A stretch of DNA of 64,000 nt from Flectonema sp. DT1601 (GCA_964019425.1 OZ025813.1:744001-808000); one strand, 5' to 3'; counted from the stretch's first letter, positions 1 through 10,989 are shown. Notes: a model not told the origin generated them from the letters alone. Translations and numbers: made by a program.

Positions 1-669
1 AAAAAACATTCATTTTCCTTGATCGACGACGTTAGTGAATGCGTGTTGAAACACTTGTTTTTTTTTGTTTTTTTCATCCCTCTTTTTTCTTTTTTTAAAA
101 GAACGAAAAAAACAAGGAGGGGAGAAAAATAAAATAAAAAAATAAATAAAAATAAGAGAGTCGTGGAAGTACTACTTCCCTATCCCGCAATAACATTTTG
201 TTCAGTATATATTTTTCTTTGTGTGTCTTTTTTCTTTTTTTTTTTTTTTGTTGTTGTTGCTGCTGACTATCGACTTTTCTCTTCTGTGAGCTAACTACCA
301 CCACAGACTTGTGACCTAGTAGCGTAGTAACAGAGATATTTATTGATCGGTCGATCCTAAGGCAATGTGTAATTATTCTCCTCAAAAGCCATGCGGAGAT
401 ACCGAAGGAGAATGCGTACAGAGAACTAAAGCAACACAGTGACATCCTGTCAACTGGCTTTTGGTTTCCAAACTATTCAAAAACTACTGTTCGTTGAGAT
501 GCATGAAACTACAAAAAGAGACAGCTGTTTTTATTAATTTATTTCCCTCCCCCCCTCTCTTCCAGCATTCACAACAAAGAATACACATATGAATCAACTT
601 ATATGTAAAGTTATAAATGAGAATACCTATAATAATTTAAAGTTTTTTTTTTTCAAGTAACAATTTACA
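1..669. other. Upstream non-coding stretch
   Basis: No coding region is supported here. It holds T-rich and A-rich tracts, a TTG/CTG microsatellite-like patch near 246-265, and a putative splice acceptor (T-tract, then CAAG) ending at 657, 12 nt before the first start codon. It may contain the 3' UTR of a gene lying outside the window. Confidence 0.5.
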
Positions 670-1359
670 ATGAGTTGGAAAGAAGGCAATCGGGTCCTCC
701 TAAAGAGATCTTCGGGAGCATGGAGTGAAGGAGTTATAATTCAAGGACGTAAGGGACACATAGGAATCCGATGTGTGGATAACGGCGTCACTAGAGAGAA
801 GCACATCCCGACTGACAGAATGAGTGAATTCGTCAGAGATATATACACCCAAGCTGAGACACGCAGACGTCGAAAGCCAACTATGAAAAGAAGATTTAAC
901 TGCATCCCAGAAACACTTGGTAAAATGGTTGAGTTTGGTCAGCTTCAGCTATTCGATGCGATTCAGTATGGTGATAATTCTAATCAAAGTTGTATTATAA
1001 TAGAGACAGCTGAAGGTCTGCGAGTTAAAGATAACGCAAGCAGCAAGGTGTATGAAACATTAAACAGCTGGGCTGTGAAAGAATACAACGATCTAACAAA
1101 GAAAGCGATTCACATCTGTTATCGTATACGAGATGGAAAGAAAGAATCTATATTGAAACTTCGTAGAGAACTTGAAGAAATACTTCGTGAAAAAGATCAA
1201 TTTCACAGTGAAGACAGCTATTCTGAAAGTGACGAAGACGACACACCCTACGCCCAAGCTGCTAGACGTGAAAACAAGAAAAGAAAGAAACAAACTAAAG
1301 CAGAAAAAAGACACAAACAGGAAAACCACGACGTATGGGACGAACTCCTTATCGGATGA
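670..1359 (+). CDS. SH3/Tudor-like plus RAMA-like domain protein, basic tail (family member 1)
   Basis: 229 aa. Residues 3-52 form a small all-beta module (WKEGNRVLLKR, GAWSEG, GHIGIRC, REKHIP) like an SH3/Tudor fold. Residues about 74-170 resemble the RAMA module: a TLGKMVEFGQL helix, a D-x-IQYG turn, an SSKVYETLNSWAV strand-helix, then a LRREL helix. RAMA domains in MPND-type proteins and in restriction/modification proteins are thought to recognise modified DNA. An acidic Ser patch (178-191) and a Lys/Arg-rich tail (199-216, NLS-like) follow. The start is the first ATG after an acceptor at 657. Two paralogues follow on the same strand. A nuclear chromatin or modified-DNA reader is inferred; the fold assignments are by eye. 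Confidence 0.75.
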   Translation: MSWKEGNRVLLKRSSGAWSEGVIIQGRKGHIGIRCVDNGVTREKHIPTDRMSEFVRDIYTQAETRRRRKPTMKRRFNCIPETLGKMVEFGQLQLFDAIQYGDNSNQSCIIIETAEGLRVKDNASSKVYETLNSWAVKEYNDLTKKAIHICYRIRDGKKESILKLRRELEEILREKDQFHSEDSYSESDEDDTPYAQAARRENKKRKKQTKAEKRHKQENHDVWDELLIG

Positions 1360-1706
1360 TCTAAATTTCAAAACTCTACGACACTAACTTCACATGTCAA
1401 TTATTTAAGAAACCGCCGCCCTCATCAATTTGACGTTCTAATGTCTTTTTGTTTCTTTCATTAGAATCTTAGTTGTACGAAGGGAGAAGGGATCATTAAA
1501 CCCTTTATGATACGATAGACGAAACTACTTTTATCGCAATTGAAGCGTTTTTTGTAGTTTTGAGATTTTTTTTTTTTTTTTTGAAAAAAGGATTTTCAAG
1601 AAAAAGTTCTTTTTTTTTTTATATTTTCTTCTTATTTTTCATCGTTCGATAAAAAATTATTTTAATTAAGGATCGAAGACACAAAAAAAAAAAAAAAAAA
1701 AAAAAA
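1360..1706. other. Intergenic, with A-tract abutting the next start codon
   Basis: AT-rich spacer with T-tracts near 1566-1620. About two dozen A residues run up to the ATG at 1707, so no clean polypyrimidine-AG acceptor is next to that start. The nearest AGs are at about 1670 and 1677. Confidence 0.5.
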
Positions 1707-3119
1707 ATGCTTTGGAAGGAAGGCAATCGGGTCCTACTCAAAAGAAGCTCAGGCGCCTGGAGCGAAGGGGTGATCGTACCAGGAAGAGAAGGACATATCG
1801 GCGTCAGATGCATCGACAACGGAATAGCACGTGAAAAACATATTCCTATCGATCGAATGAGGCAATTTGTAAGAGATGTATTTACACAATCTGATTCAAA
1901 GAGGAGGAAGAGATATCCAAAAATGAAGCGGCGTTTCAGTTGCGTTGCGGCGACGATGGACAAAATGATTGAATATAACCAGCTCACCTACGATGATGAG
2001 ATTCAGTATGGAGAACTTACCCCGAATAAGACTTGTAGAGTTGTTAAACATAACAAACGAGGATACACTCAGCACATTGTAGTAGACAGCTCTAGTGGTC
2101 AAAAATATGAAACTATCAACATGTGGGCAGTCAAGGAACACAAAGACAAAAGTAAGAAAGCAATCCATCAATGCTACCGAAAGAGATGTGGTAGTTTGGT
2201 TCCAGTTCTACAATTACGTAAGGAACTAGAAGGGATCTTAAGAGAAAAAGATCAATATCACAGTGATGAGAGTGCCTCTGATACCGATAGTCCTTTAATC
2301 GACGCCTGTAAAAGTGGTAATATTGACTTACTGAAATTCTTGCTAACTATGAGGTCAACAGGTTGTAATCCACACACCATAACAAGCACTGGACATACAC
2401 CTCTCGGAATTGCAGCCGTGACTGGACAGCGAAGTGTAGTTCAATACCTGTTGAGATACAAACAAGTTGATGCAAATGTTTCATCAAAGAATGGCTGCAC
2501 TCCTTTATATCTCGCTTGTAGTAAGGGACAATATGACATCGCTGAGATGTTGTTATCCCAGAGTGACGTCAATAAAAAAGATTATTTAGGAAAAACACCT
2601 TTCTATGCTGCCTGTGAAAATGGCCATTCTGAAATTGTCGAACTGTTGTTATCATGTGAAGAAGTTGCGAGACACGTCATCGCGAGTGATGGGAAAACTC
2701 CGTTTTATGCAGCTGTTGAAAAAGGGCATCTGGGAGTGATATCTCTGTTATGCAGAACTGATGACGTTGATAAGAGTGGTTGTGGTCCTAGAGGACAAAC
2801 AGCTATTTATAGAGCCTCAAAGAAAGGATATCTCGACATAGTCAGACAACTTCTAATGCTCAGAGAGACTAATGTCAATATCGGAGACTCTGATGGAAAG
2901 ACTCCGCTCTTTGTTGCTTGTGAACAAGGTCACAGTGAGATCGCTGAAATCCTCACTCACCATATCTCAACTAATGTGAATGTGGTAAATGATAGAGGTG
3001 AGTCAGCTATATTTATCGCATCACAGAAAGGTCATCGTGGAATTGTTGAATTACTTCTTGACTGGAACACAATAAAGTTCAATGAGAGAGCTAGTTGTCG
3101 ACTGGTTGAAGTACCGTAA
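1707..3119 (+). CDS. SH3/Tudor-like plus RAMA-like plus ankyrin repeat protein (family member 2)
   Basis: 470 aa. The first about 185 residues are closely related to member 1 over the whole SH3-like (3-52) and RAMA-like (about 74-175) modules, including the LLKRSSGAWSEGV, MKRRF and ILREKDQ blocks. The acidic Ser/Asp linker is kept, but the basic tail is replaced by about eight ankyrin repeats (from about 192). Most show the canonical G-x-TP-x-x-A helix starts (GHTPLGIAAVTG, GCTPLYLACSKG, GKTPFYAACENG, GKTPLFVACEQG). The last repeat ends near an LLLDW motif, followed by a short tail. A protein-protein interaction platform attached to a putative chromatin reader is inferred. The start is the ATG that aligns with member 1; the leader before it is A-only. 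High nucleotide similarity to member 1 at the N-terminus indicates tandem duplication followed by domain swap. Confidence 0.85.
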   Translation: MLWKEGNRVLLKRSSGAWSEGVIVPGREGHIGVRCIDNGIAREKHIPIDRMRQFVRDVFTQSDSKRRKRYPKMKRRFSCVAATMDKMIEYNQLTYDDEIQYGELTPNKTCRVVKHNKRGYTQHIVVDSSSGQKYETINMWAVKEHKDKSKKAIHQCYRKRCGSLVPVLQLRKELEGILREKDQYHSDESASDTDSPLIDACKSGNIDLLKFLLTMRSTGCNPHTITSTGHTPLGIAAVTGQRSVVQYLLRYKQVDANVSSKNGCTPLYLACSKGQYDIAEMLLSQSDVNKKDYLGKTPFYAACENGHSEIVELLLSCEEVARHVIASDGKTPFYAAVEKGHLGVISLLCRTDDVDKSGCGPRGQTAIYRASKKGYLDIVRQLLMLRETNVNIGDSDGKTPLFVACEQGHSEIAEILTHHISTNVNVVNDRGESAIFIASQKGHRGIVELLLDWNTIKFNERASCRLVEVP

Positions 3120-5196
3120 AAGGTCCAGCTGTCACCTGTGGCTGCTGATACTCTTTTTATTTATTACACATATCTTGTGATGATTTCAGCTGCGAACGCA
3201 GCTCTGTCGTCTGAGGTAGCAGACGAATTTAATATGGGAATTTTGAATGGAAGAAACATTCCATTCATTACCCTACACTACACCAAGTCGTGGTGTGGAT
3301 TGTTCAACCACTCAAATCCTTACAACGTTCGTATTTTAAACTGCGATAGTAGTCACACTATTGCAAGCAGGCCATCTGCTGCTGTACCATAAGAAAAATT
3401 TCCCCCCGATTTCTTCTTCTTCTTCTTCTTTTTTTTTTTTTTTTTTAAATTTCATTTCTTGTATGAACGTGGTTCGTCCACGATCTTCGCATTTTTTCAT
3501 TATTATAATTTAATTATTAATTTTTTTTTTAAAAAAAAAAAAACTCGTCCTTGCAATTTTCCTTTCCATAGATTTTCTATTTCTATTTTTAATTTTAATA
3601 AACTTTTTTAACAATTTAGCGGATAGTTCGGGTAAGCCTACGATAGAGTAAGGCAGAGAGGTGTTTCAATTATTGTGATTGCTTCCGGTTTAAATGGTTT
3701 TATTTTAACGTTTTACACACCCGACGGTCTCAGCTGGAGTTAATTAACCGTCTATGCTTCTAGATTAGCCTACCTGATATCTCCCCCCTTCGTTAGTTAC
3801 TCGTAGTTGCAGTTTGTTCTCTCGGAACCCTCCCTCTTATCCTTTGATTACTAAAGGATAAAAAAAAATAAAATATACGCACGTTATGTGTAAAGCCAAT
3901 GTTGTATTCGTTTATAAAAAAAAAAAAAAAAAAAAAAACCGTTCGATTCTGATCTTTTAATAGGTCACTTCTTCACTCACTGTCTCGAGTACAACTTGGT
4001 TGATGTTCTAAAATAAACATTAGCTTCCTTCCCTGTCCATCTCCTCTTTAGTGTGCCTCATGAGTTTGTAATTATTACACGAAAAATACTTTAGTGTAAT
4101 GCATTCATTCGTCTATAGGTCTCCCTTTCCTTTCGTTTTGTGTGATGGCTTGAGTCGCATTTCACGGATCGAGAGTTGCAAATTTGAAAGCAGGCTTATT
4201 AGCTTGAAAATGCTTTGCCAAAAAAAAAAAAAAAAAAAAAAATTCCCCAGCTAACAAAGAAAAGCAAAAGAACTATCCTAATGTGTTTCTTACGGCATGG
4301 GGAAAAAAAAAAAAAAGAAAAAAAAAAACTTATAGCTTTCTCTTTAAATACTTAGTGTGAAGTTTTTACTGTCAATGTGCGAAGTTAGTCTCTGCGTGGC
4401 TGCTACTCCCCCGTGCATACAGTCTTCTAACTTCAAAAGAAAGAAAGAAAAAAAAAAAAAAAAAGAAAGAAATCCTTGCACCAGCAGTGGTGCAGACTGT
4501 TCACGAACATTCCACTCCTTTGAATCTTATTTCCTTTTCCCCCTTTCTTCTCCACTTAACAGAATGCATGTATCGGTAAAACCCATTTGGTTCAATCGGC
4601 CACTGTCATGCTTTGCGAATGGTCGTTCTCTTGTTTTTGAGAGCTGTGTTGTTATAATAAATAATAAATAATGAAAATTGCTTTTTTTTTTTTTTTTTTG
4701 GAGATCGAAAAGCATTGAGCTAACGCTACTCCTCCTACACACGGTTATTAGCGTTTTGTTTTTTAAAAAAAAGGAAGAAAAGAAAAAAAAAAAAGGAGAA
4801 AACGTCTTGTCCGAGAGGAATAACACAAATAGATGTCCGCCGAATATCTTTTTGTTCTCAGTTGATATCTTGTTACAAAAAAAAAAAAGAAAAAAAAAAA
4901 AAAGAGTAATATTTGACTGTACGAGCAATTCCTAACTTCGTACGAATATTGCACTCTTTTTTTTTTTTTTTTTTTTAAGATTATGTTTTGTTTTTATTAT
5001 TGTTATTTTTTTTCCTTCTTACAGAAAAAACAATATTAGTTGAAGTTCAGAACACCAACAACGACATCCATTAATTTCTTAAAATATATCCCTTCGATCG
5101 TTAAACCCCTACTTTTTTACTGAAGAAGGCTAGATTAAGGAACTGGTCTCAGACTAACTAAACATTATTCTCAATTCTTACATCATTCAGCCAACC
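3120..5196. other. 2-kb intergenic region with homopolymers and two hairpins
   Basis: No gene is supported. A GTG-initiated open frame at 3138-3392 has no recognisable domain. Two perfect hairpins lie in it: GAATGGAA/TTCCATTC (3245-3266, 6-nt loop) and ACACCA/TGGTGT (3280-3296, 5-nt loop). The rest is unique sequence broken by A/T tracts at about 3430, 3530, 3917, 4220, 4300, 4450, 4680 and 4880. A pyrimidine-rich acceptor ends at 5190. Confidence 0.5.
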
Positions 5197-8100
5197 ATGA
5201 GATGGAGTGAAGGTACTGATGTCTTAATAAAACGCTCAACAGGTGAATGGAGTGAAGGCCAAGTAATAACCTGCCGACCTGGACACGTCTCGGTTCGTTG
5301 TGAAGACGGTGGTGTCAAGAAAGACAAGCACGTCCCTTTAAATAAGGTATCGCTTTGGATAAAAGAAGCACCTGCATCTAAAGGAAGTAAGAATGGAAAA
5401 ACAAAAAAAGAAGTGGCAAAACCGAAACCGGCAAAGAAGAAAGCACCATCAAAGGCAACAAAGCGAAAGATAACATTTCGATTTATGAAAGGAACGCTTG
5501 ATAAGATGGTTGAATTAGGATACTTAACATACGATGATGAAATACACTACCAATCTGATAACAACATAGCAGTAGTTGCAAAGGAAGATGATGGAAGTCA
5601 CGTCATTATGGATGCGAAAAGTGGAAATAAATACATTACATTAAACCTTTGGGTTGTTGGAGAATTTCAATCGAAAGCAAACAACTCTGGGAAAGTATCA
5701 TTTAGAATGAGAGAAGGTGAGAAAGTGCCTATGCTCCATGTTGGATTAAGTATGTTTAGAGAAATCAACGGAGAGGACAGTTCTTCAGATAGCTCCTCAA
5801 GCTCGACTGATAGTAGTGATGAACAAGTTGTTAAACGATCAAAAGGAAAATCAAAACCCACCATAACAAAGTATCACAAATGCGGAATCTGTCAAAAACA
5901 ATGCCATATTAAAACAGCTGTATCTTGTCAAGTTCCTTCTAACTTAAAATCGTCATCATGTTGCGTGAGAGGTCATCCAGAGTGTTTAGGTTTGAAATCA
6001 AAAACACAAATAAGTCAACGTCACATATTCGCATGCCATTCATGTTTTGTCCCATACGTATCAAACAATGAACAATCAAGTCTTTTAAAATACATCTCCA
6101 GCAATATTGAATCATTTCAAGCAATTGGTGCAGACACTGGTTTTAAGTCAATATTACCGGAGTTGTTGGGAAAAGGAACGGCTCAAACGTATCTTATAGA
6201 CCCTGAAACCAATAAACCAGACAACAACAATCCAGCTGGTATAAGTCATTACTCTTTTAAGGCTTCATTGTTGGATCATAGAAAGTGGCTTAAGAATTTA
6301 TTGGTGGCATCGAAGTTGCATAAAGTAAAGGAAGTACAACCGACGAGGTCTGTGACACCTACGCAAACTAAACAAATTGAACCACAGAAGACTCAGCAAG
6401 AACCAACTAAGAGTAAGATTGAAATAATCGACTTGGATATAGATGATGTGGATGAAGAATCAATCAATACCGATGCTACTAAATTGGCAAATTCATTTTT
6501 ATTAAAAAAAATTTCATCGACTCAACTTTCTCCTTTAAAAATTCACGTCATACGTCAGTTTTCAGGAGACTCGAAATCCCTTTACGGAAAACACGATCAC
6601 TTCAAACCACCACCATCACGTGAAGTAGACTTCTTTGACTCTCTGAGCAGCGGCAGGGATACAATTAAATGGTCGTTATACCTTCAAGGAACTCCTTCAG
6701 ACTTACAAATAGTTTTCTGGCCTGGTGTTCAGCAATATGCTAAGGCTATTTCAATAAATGATATTGAAGATTTTCGAGGTGCTTTTGATGATGAAGATGT
6801 CTATCTCCATCTTACATTAAAACGGAACATGTCTTTTCTTCGGGAAGTAACCAGAGCAATGATGAAGAATAGAGTTCCGCTGTTATCACCTCCTAATAAA
6901 AAAACAGACACTCAGATTGCGTTGCTTTCATCTTCTGAAGTTACAAAGCCTGTTCACATAACCTTAATGTGTCATGCAGCACTAACTGGTTGTGATCAAA
7001 CTGAAGAAAAAATAAAAGCAAAAGCGATAATGGTTGTGCTACAGAGATTGTTAAATAAAGAAAAAACAGTGAATCAAAAATCAATGGGAGAGGAAGTTTG
7101 TTGGGTGAGAACTCCTTCTGTTGATCTTCTCGGAATGTCACAAAAAATATTATCATACGCACCTGCTTCTACTATGGATAAAGGATATATTATATTAGAC
7201 GACTACAACAGACTACGTGCTAATCGATTTCTCAACGGAGATTGTATTAACTTCTACCTTCGCTACTTGAAGCAACGTCGTGAGACGGCAATGATCTTTC
7301 CAACACATTTCATGACGAAACTAATTCCAATATTTACCAACACATCATCTCCACCTTCATCTGATAAACACTCATCATCAGCACTCGACTGGTGTCTTCG
7401 TAGCGAAGTTTTCAAGATTGATAAAAAACAACAACAGCAGAACTCCATATTCTCATATTCTCTACTAATAGTTCCTATTAACGATCCGTGTAGGCATTGG
7501 GGGTTAGGAGCGGTACTCAATCTAAACAAAGTAAAGGACGGTAAGGCACCAACTTTTATATACTTAGACTCCCTTCTAAAACCAGATAAGATGCGATTTA
7601 CCGATTTGGTTCCAAGGTTTGTTTTTACTGCAGCGTGTGAACAGTTTCAGGGGAACACAAATTAAAAAAAATATTTTTAACAAAAAATAGATTTATCGTT
7701 TATCGCGCAAAAGCTGAACAAGTACTGGCTAAACAGGGACTTCTTAATGGAGCCCCAGTAAATGTGTATGTGATTGTTTATTAATGAAAATGATTCTTAA
7801 AGAAAACTTAACAATTTAAAAACAGTCCTAACCTCTGGGAACTTATAACCGACAAACAATACTGTAGAATACCAAAAGTTCCAAAGCAGCTTAACTTTGT
7901 CGATTGTGGAGTTCACGTTCTTCGAATGGTGTGTTATTGAATTCTTTTAATAGAACGAGAGACTCTCATTTGCTTTGTTTTAAAATGAACCTAACACAAT
8001 AACAGGCTGAACTACTACTGGAAGACGCCTCAGCTAAAATAAGCGAATCGTGGTTCGATCCCAATAAAGACATTGCATCCATGAGAGTTCGCATGAAGAA

Positions 8101-8203
8101 AACAATTCAAAAAATGGTTGAAAATAAAAGTCAGATACTAAAACAGCTTCTAGATCTAGACAAACAGCACGAAGCCAACTGTAAGATTAATGAAGGCAGC
8201 TGA
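5197..8203 (+). CDS. SH3-RAMA-PHD-Ulp1/SENP-like SUMO protease (family member 3), four exons
   Basis: Exons 5197-7634, 7691-7765, 7826-7928 and 8006-8203; 937 aa. Residues 3-52 are the family SH3-like module and about 95-195 the RAMA-like module. About 228-288 is a Cys/His finger (CGICQKQC, CCVRGHPEC, CHSC) of PHD type. A low-complexity linker and an unassigned domain (about 440-560) follow. The C-terminus is a C48-type cysteine protease: H767 in CRHWG, D791 in YLDSL, and Q859 with C865 in QLNFVDCG. Q and C are six residues apart, as in Ulp1. The catalytic Cys lies in exon 3, so the first open frame alone looks truncated. All joins keep frame (introns of 56, 60 and 77 nt; GT-AG). A protease cleaving SUMO or a SUMO-like tag at RAMA-marked chromatin is inferred. 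Intron 1 borders are the least certain. Acceptor AG at 5190 leaves a 6-nt leader. Confidence 0.8.
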
Positions 8204-8397
8204 CGATATGTTTTGCAATTAGTTTTTAGGTTTTTAAAACCTGTAGTGCTACCGACGCGTATATATCTGACTTCACTTTACTTTGAGTTATGTATCAGGT
8301 AGCCATCATTTGTAACAGGAAAAAAAAAAACCATCATCGTTATTAGACAATACCCCTACTCATTCTACAGCTCAAAAATGAATTGAAAAAAATAATC

Positions 8398-9333
8398 ATG
8401 CTGGTAGTGCGTGATGTGATATTCATAGCCGTCAGTTGGATGACAGCATATATTTATTTCATCGGAATGAGACAAACTATAGAATCATCCAACGACGCTG
8501 TCATGACGATGATACGAAAACGTGAATTAAAATCAACAAAAGAAATGGAATTAATAATATGCAAAGAAGAACAGTCTATAAAAAAGCATCTAATGAGCTC
8601 CAGTGAAAGCGACGTCGACTGGGGATTGTTACGGCGCTCTGCTGCATCAGCAACACTGGACACGACAAGGTTAAATCAACAGTTGTTATCAGCCATCAGA
8701 GAGGCTAATGGCAAACAGGCGTTACAATTTCTAAAACTAGGAGCGAAACCAATACGACAGGAAGGCAACGATCACAACTACAGCACTCTTCATATATGTG
8801 GAAGCTATTTTTGTACTACGAGTGTTTCTAGCTATTTGGGTATCAAATTCGGACCAGATCCGCTTGATACCTGGGGATGGTCTCCCCTCCATGTGGCAGC
8901 TTCCAAAGGAGCCATTGCAGCAGTTGCTGGTTTCCTATCTGCCGGTGCTAACCCTTTCTTACTAAATAATGATGGTTGGTCTCCTCTTCTTATCGCAAAC
9001 AGAACAGAACTCCCTTCAACACGTGAAGTTATTTTTTTGATACGAACTGCATCCGCTGCCCACATGAAGTTTAATATGTTTGCTCCATTCCTTGCTGATG
9101 ACTGTTTGCCTCTTGACTTAACCCTTTCTCACTTGTTTACGTCTCCTCACTTTTCTGGTCTTCCATCGTATGCTATTCAGAGTGCTCGTTTATCATACTC
9201 TCTGGCAATAGATTCTAACAAGAGATCAGAGGTGATAAGTCTATTCGCAGCGCAGTTCAATCCAGGACAGACACAGTCATCGATTCAGGATAAGATTTCT
9301 GAGTGGTGCATTGCTATAAAAGAATTAACCTGA
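8398..9333 (+). CDS. Membrane-anchored ankyrin repeat protein
   Basis: 311 aa from the first in-frame ATG at 8398. Residues 1-22 are hydrophobic (VVRDVIFIAVSWMTAYIYFIG), fitting an N-terminal signal anchor. About 80-200 carries three to four ankyrin units, best seen at WGWSPLHVAASKG and DGWSPLLIA. The C-terminal about 100 residues are helical and unassigned. A two-codon upstream ORF (ATG AAT TGA at 8378-8386) lies between the acceptor (AG at 8370) and this start, so initiation needs reinitiation or leaky scanning. No enzymatic motif is seen; a scaffold role is inferred. Confidence 0.75.
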   Translation: MLVVRDVIFIAVSWMTAYIYFIGMRQTIESSNDAVMTMIRKRELKSTKEMELIICKEEQSIKKHLMSSSESDVDWGLLRRSAASATLDTTRLNQQLLSAIREANGKQALQFLKLGAKPIRQEGNDHNYSTLHICGSYFCTTSVSSYLGIKFGPDPLDTWGWSPLHVAASKGAIAAVAGFLSAGANPFLLNNDGWSPLLIANRTELPSTREVIFLIRTASAAHMKFNMFAPFLADDCLPLDLTLSHLFTSPHFSGLPSYAIQSARLSYSLAIDSNKRSEVISLFAAQFNPGQTQSSIQDKISEWCIAIKELT

Positions 9334-9424
9334 TATAATAAAGATTGAAGATCTTTTGTTACGTTTTGACCTCGATCTTTTACTACTATTTCATACATAT
9401 ATACCACCACAGCAATAGAACAAT

Positions 9425-10989
9425 ATGTCTCGCCACAGAAATACTCGCTGTGCTGCTATTGAGGAGGATTTAGACGCAGCACATGGTGATTATGATGATG
9501 ACTACCTCGATGACTACGACGATCTCGATGAGAGGCGTATAGACCCAAATGATGGTGGCGCATACACAAAATCTGAATTTAGAGAATGTTATGGCGGAAC
9601 TGATGAATGGGATGAGGCAGAAACAGAACAAAATTATAAAAAAAGACTCATGACAGATGCAATTTCAATAGAAAAAGAGTTCCACAGAGCTGTACTAAAT
9701 ACCAGAGGTAAACTAGAGACAGTTCACAAAGTAGATATCATAATACCTAAAGACTCTGAAACGTCAACCGCAATCACTGTTTCTGGACTTCGAGAAGATG
9801 TTGAACGCGCAATATCAGACATAAAATCAATCGCACAAGAGCAAACACGTAAAAAACTAATCTCAGCCAAGCGTGATGATAGAAGTTTGGGACTTGCTGC
9901 AACACAAGATTTATTAAGTGAATGGCCGACCTTAAACACTCAAGTCCCAGTTACGGTAACCTTCGAAATTGATCAAAGCGTCCATCCGACTCTTCTTCGC
10001 AATCTCAACGAGATTAATAAACGATTTAACTATGGAAAAGAAGACCCTGCTAAATATGCCCTCGATGGTACACTCATCGGAGATACATTTCTTTGCATCC
10101 CTCCATCACATGAACAGTCAACAAGTGTAATTATAAGTGGTCCGAGCAGTAAGGTGAAAACAGCAGTAACTACACTAAACGGGTTTTTAAACCATCATAA
10201 AATTATGTCTCATGTTCGAAAGGTTACCCGCAGTGAAGACCAAGAAAGCGATGAAAAGAAAGAGGTTTGTAAATTTTAATTATCAAAAGTAAACGTTCTG
10301 CTACCAAAACAACAAACAAACAGAAAAAGAAGAAGAAAAGCAAGAAGGAGAGAGAGAAGGAAAAAGAGGAGAAAGAGAAAGAGGAGAAGGAAGAAGTTCA
10401 CACCCCTAAGGGAGTTGATACAACAACGTCAGCAGGAGCTGGGAGAGGAGGTCCAGCTGGGAGAGGGGAACCAATGGGCAGAGGCGAGCCGCCTTCTGGA
10501 AGAGGGGATGGCGTTGCTCCTTCTGGAAGGGGAGAGGGTGTTCCGCAGACATCAGGAAGAGGAGAAGGTGTCGCACAGGCTCCTTCGGGACGAGGTGAGG
10601 GCGTCCCTCAAACTTCGTCAGGTCGCGGGGAGAGCATTCCATCAGGAAGAGGAGAGACTATCCAGCCTCCTGTTAAGAGTGAGCCGTCTTCAAGTGCAAG
10701 TGAGCCTACCGCACCCCTTCCATCTGGTGGTAGGGGAGTAGCCACAGCAACACCATCACCAGCTGACAGTTCAGGAAGAGGAACAACTGCTACTGCTGGT
10801 CGTGGAGTTTCATCTGAACTCGGCTTCTCAATCCCACAGGGGAGAGGAACAGGTCGTGGAGCTGGAAGAGGTGATACCGCTCCAGTACCGACCAGTAGCT
10901 CAGAAACTCTTTTTCCAAAAGCTGAGGAGTTGGAATCCGGAACTCACGAGGTGCTCGAACAACGGTCTCGCAGACGTGCTGCAAAATAA
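9425..10989 (+). CDS. KH-like domain protein with GRGE-rich C-terminus, two exons
   Basis: Exons 9425-10264 and 10324-10989, joined in frame across a 59-nt GT-AG intron; 501 aa. The N-terminus is Asp/Tyr-rich (15-40). A segment with EFRECYGG and EWDEA (51-66) recalls the acidic-aromatic patch of RGG-box mRNA-binding proteins. Residues about 80-137 look like a KH fold (VDIIIPKDS, then TVSGLREDVERAISDI). A second, weaker KH-like unit may lie at about 180-265. Exon 2 starts with a long Lys/Glu run, then has many GRGE/GRGD units spaced by Pro/Ser/Thr. GRG repeats normally bind RNA and are Arg-methylated. A cytoplasmic mRNA-binding role is inferred. Acceptor AG at 9412, 12 nt before the ATG. Confidence 0.8.

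Noticed and set aside
95-445. 116-aa minus-strand open frame
   Set aside because: Encodes poly-Gln/poly-Lys and Phe-rich sequence from A/T and TTG tracts; no domain and no acceptor on that strand.
3138-3392. 84-aa frame after the ankyrin family gene
   Set aside because: Starts at GTG, has no recognised domain, and is better seen as 3' UTR with hairpins.
8041-8080. GTTCGATCC-like T-loop hinting at a tRNA
   Set aside because: It lies inside a coding exon of the protease gene (SWFDPN), and no cloverleaf arms surround it.
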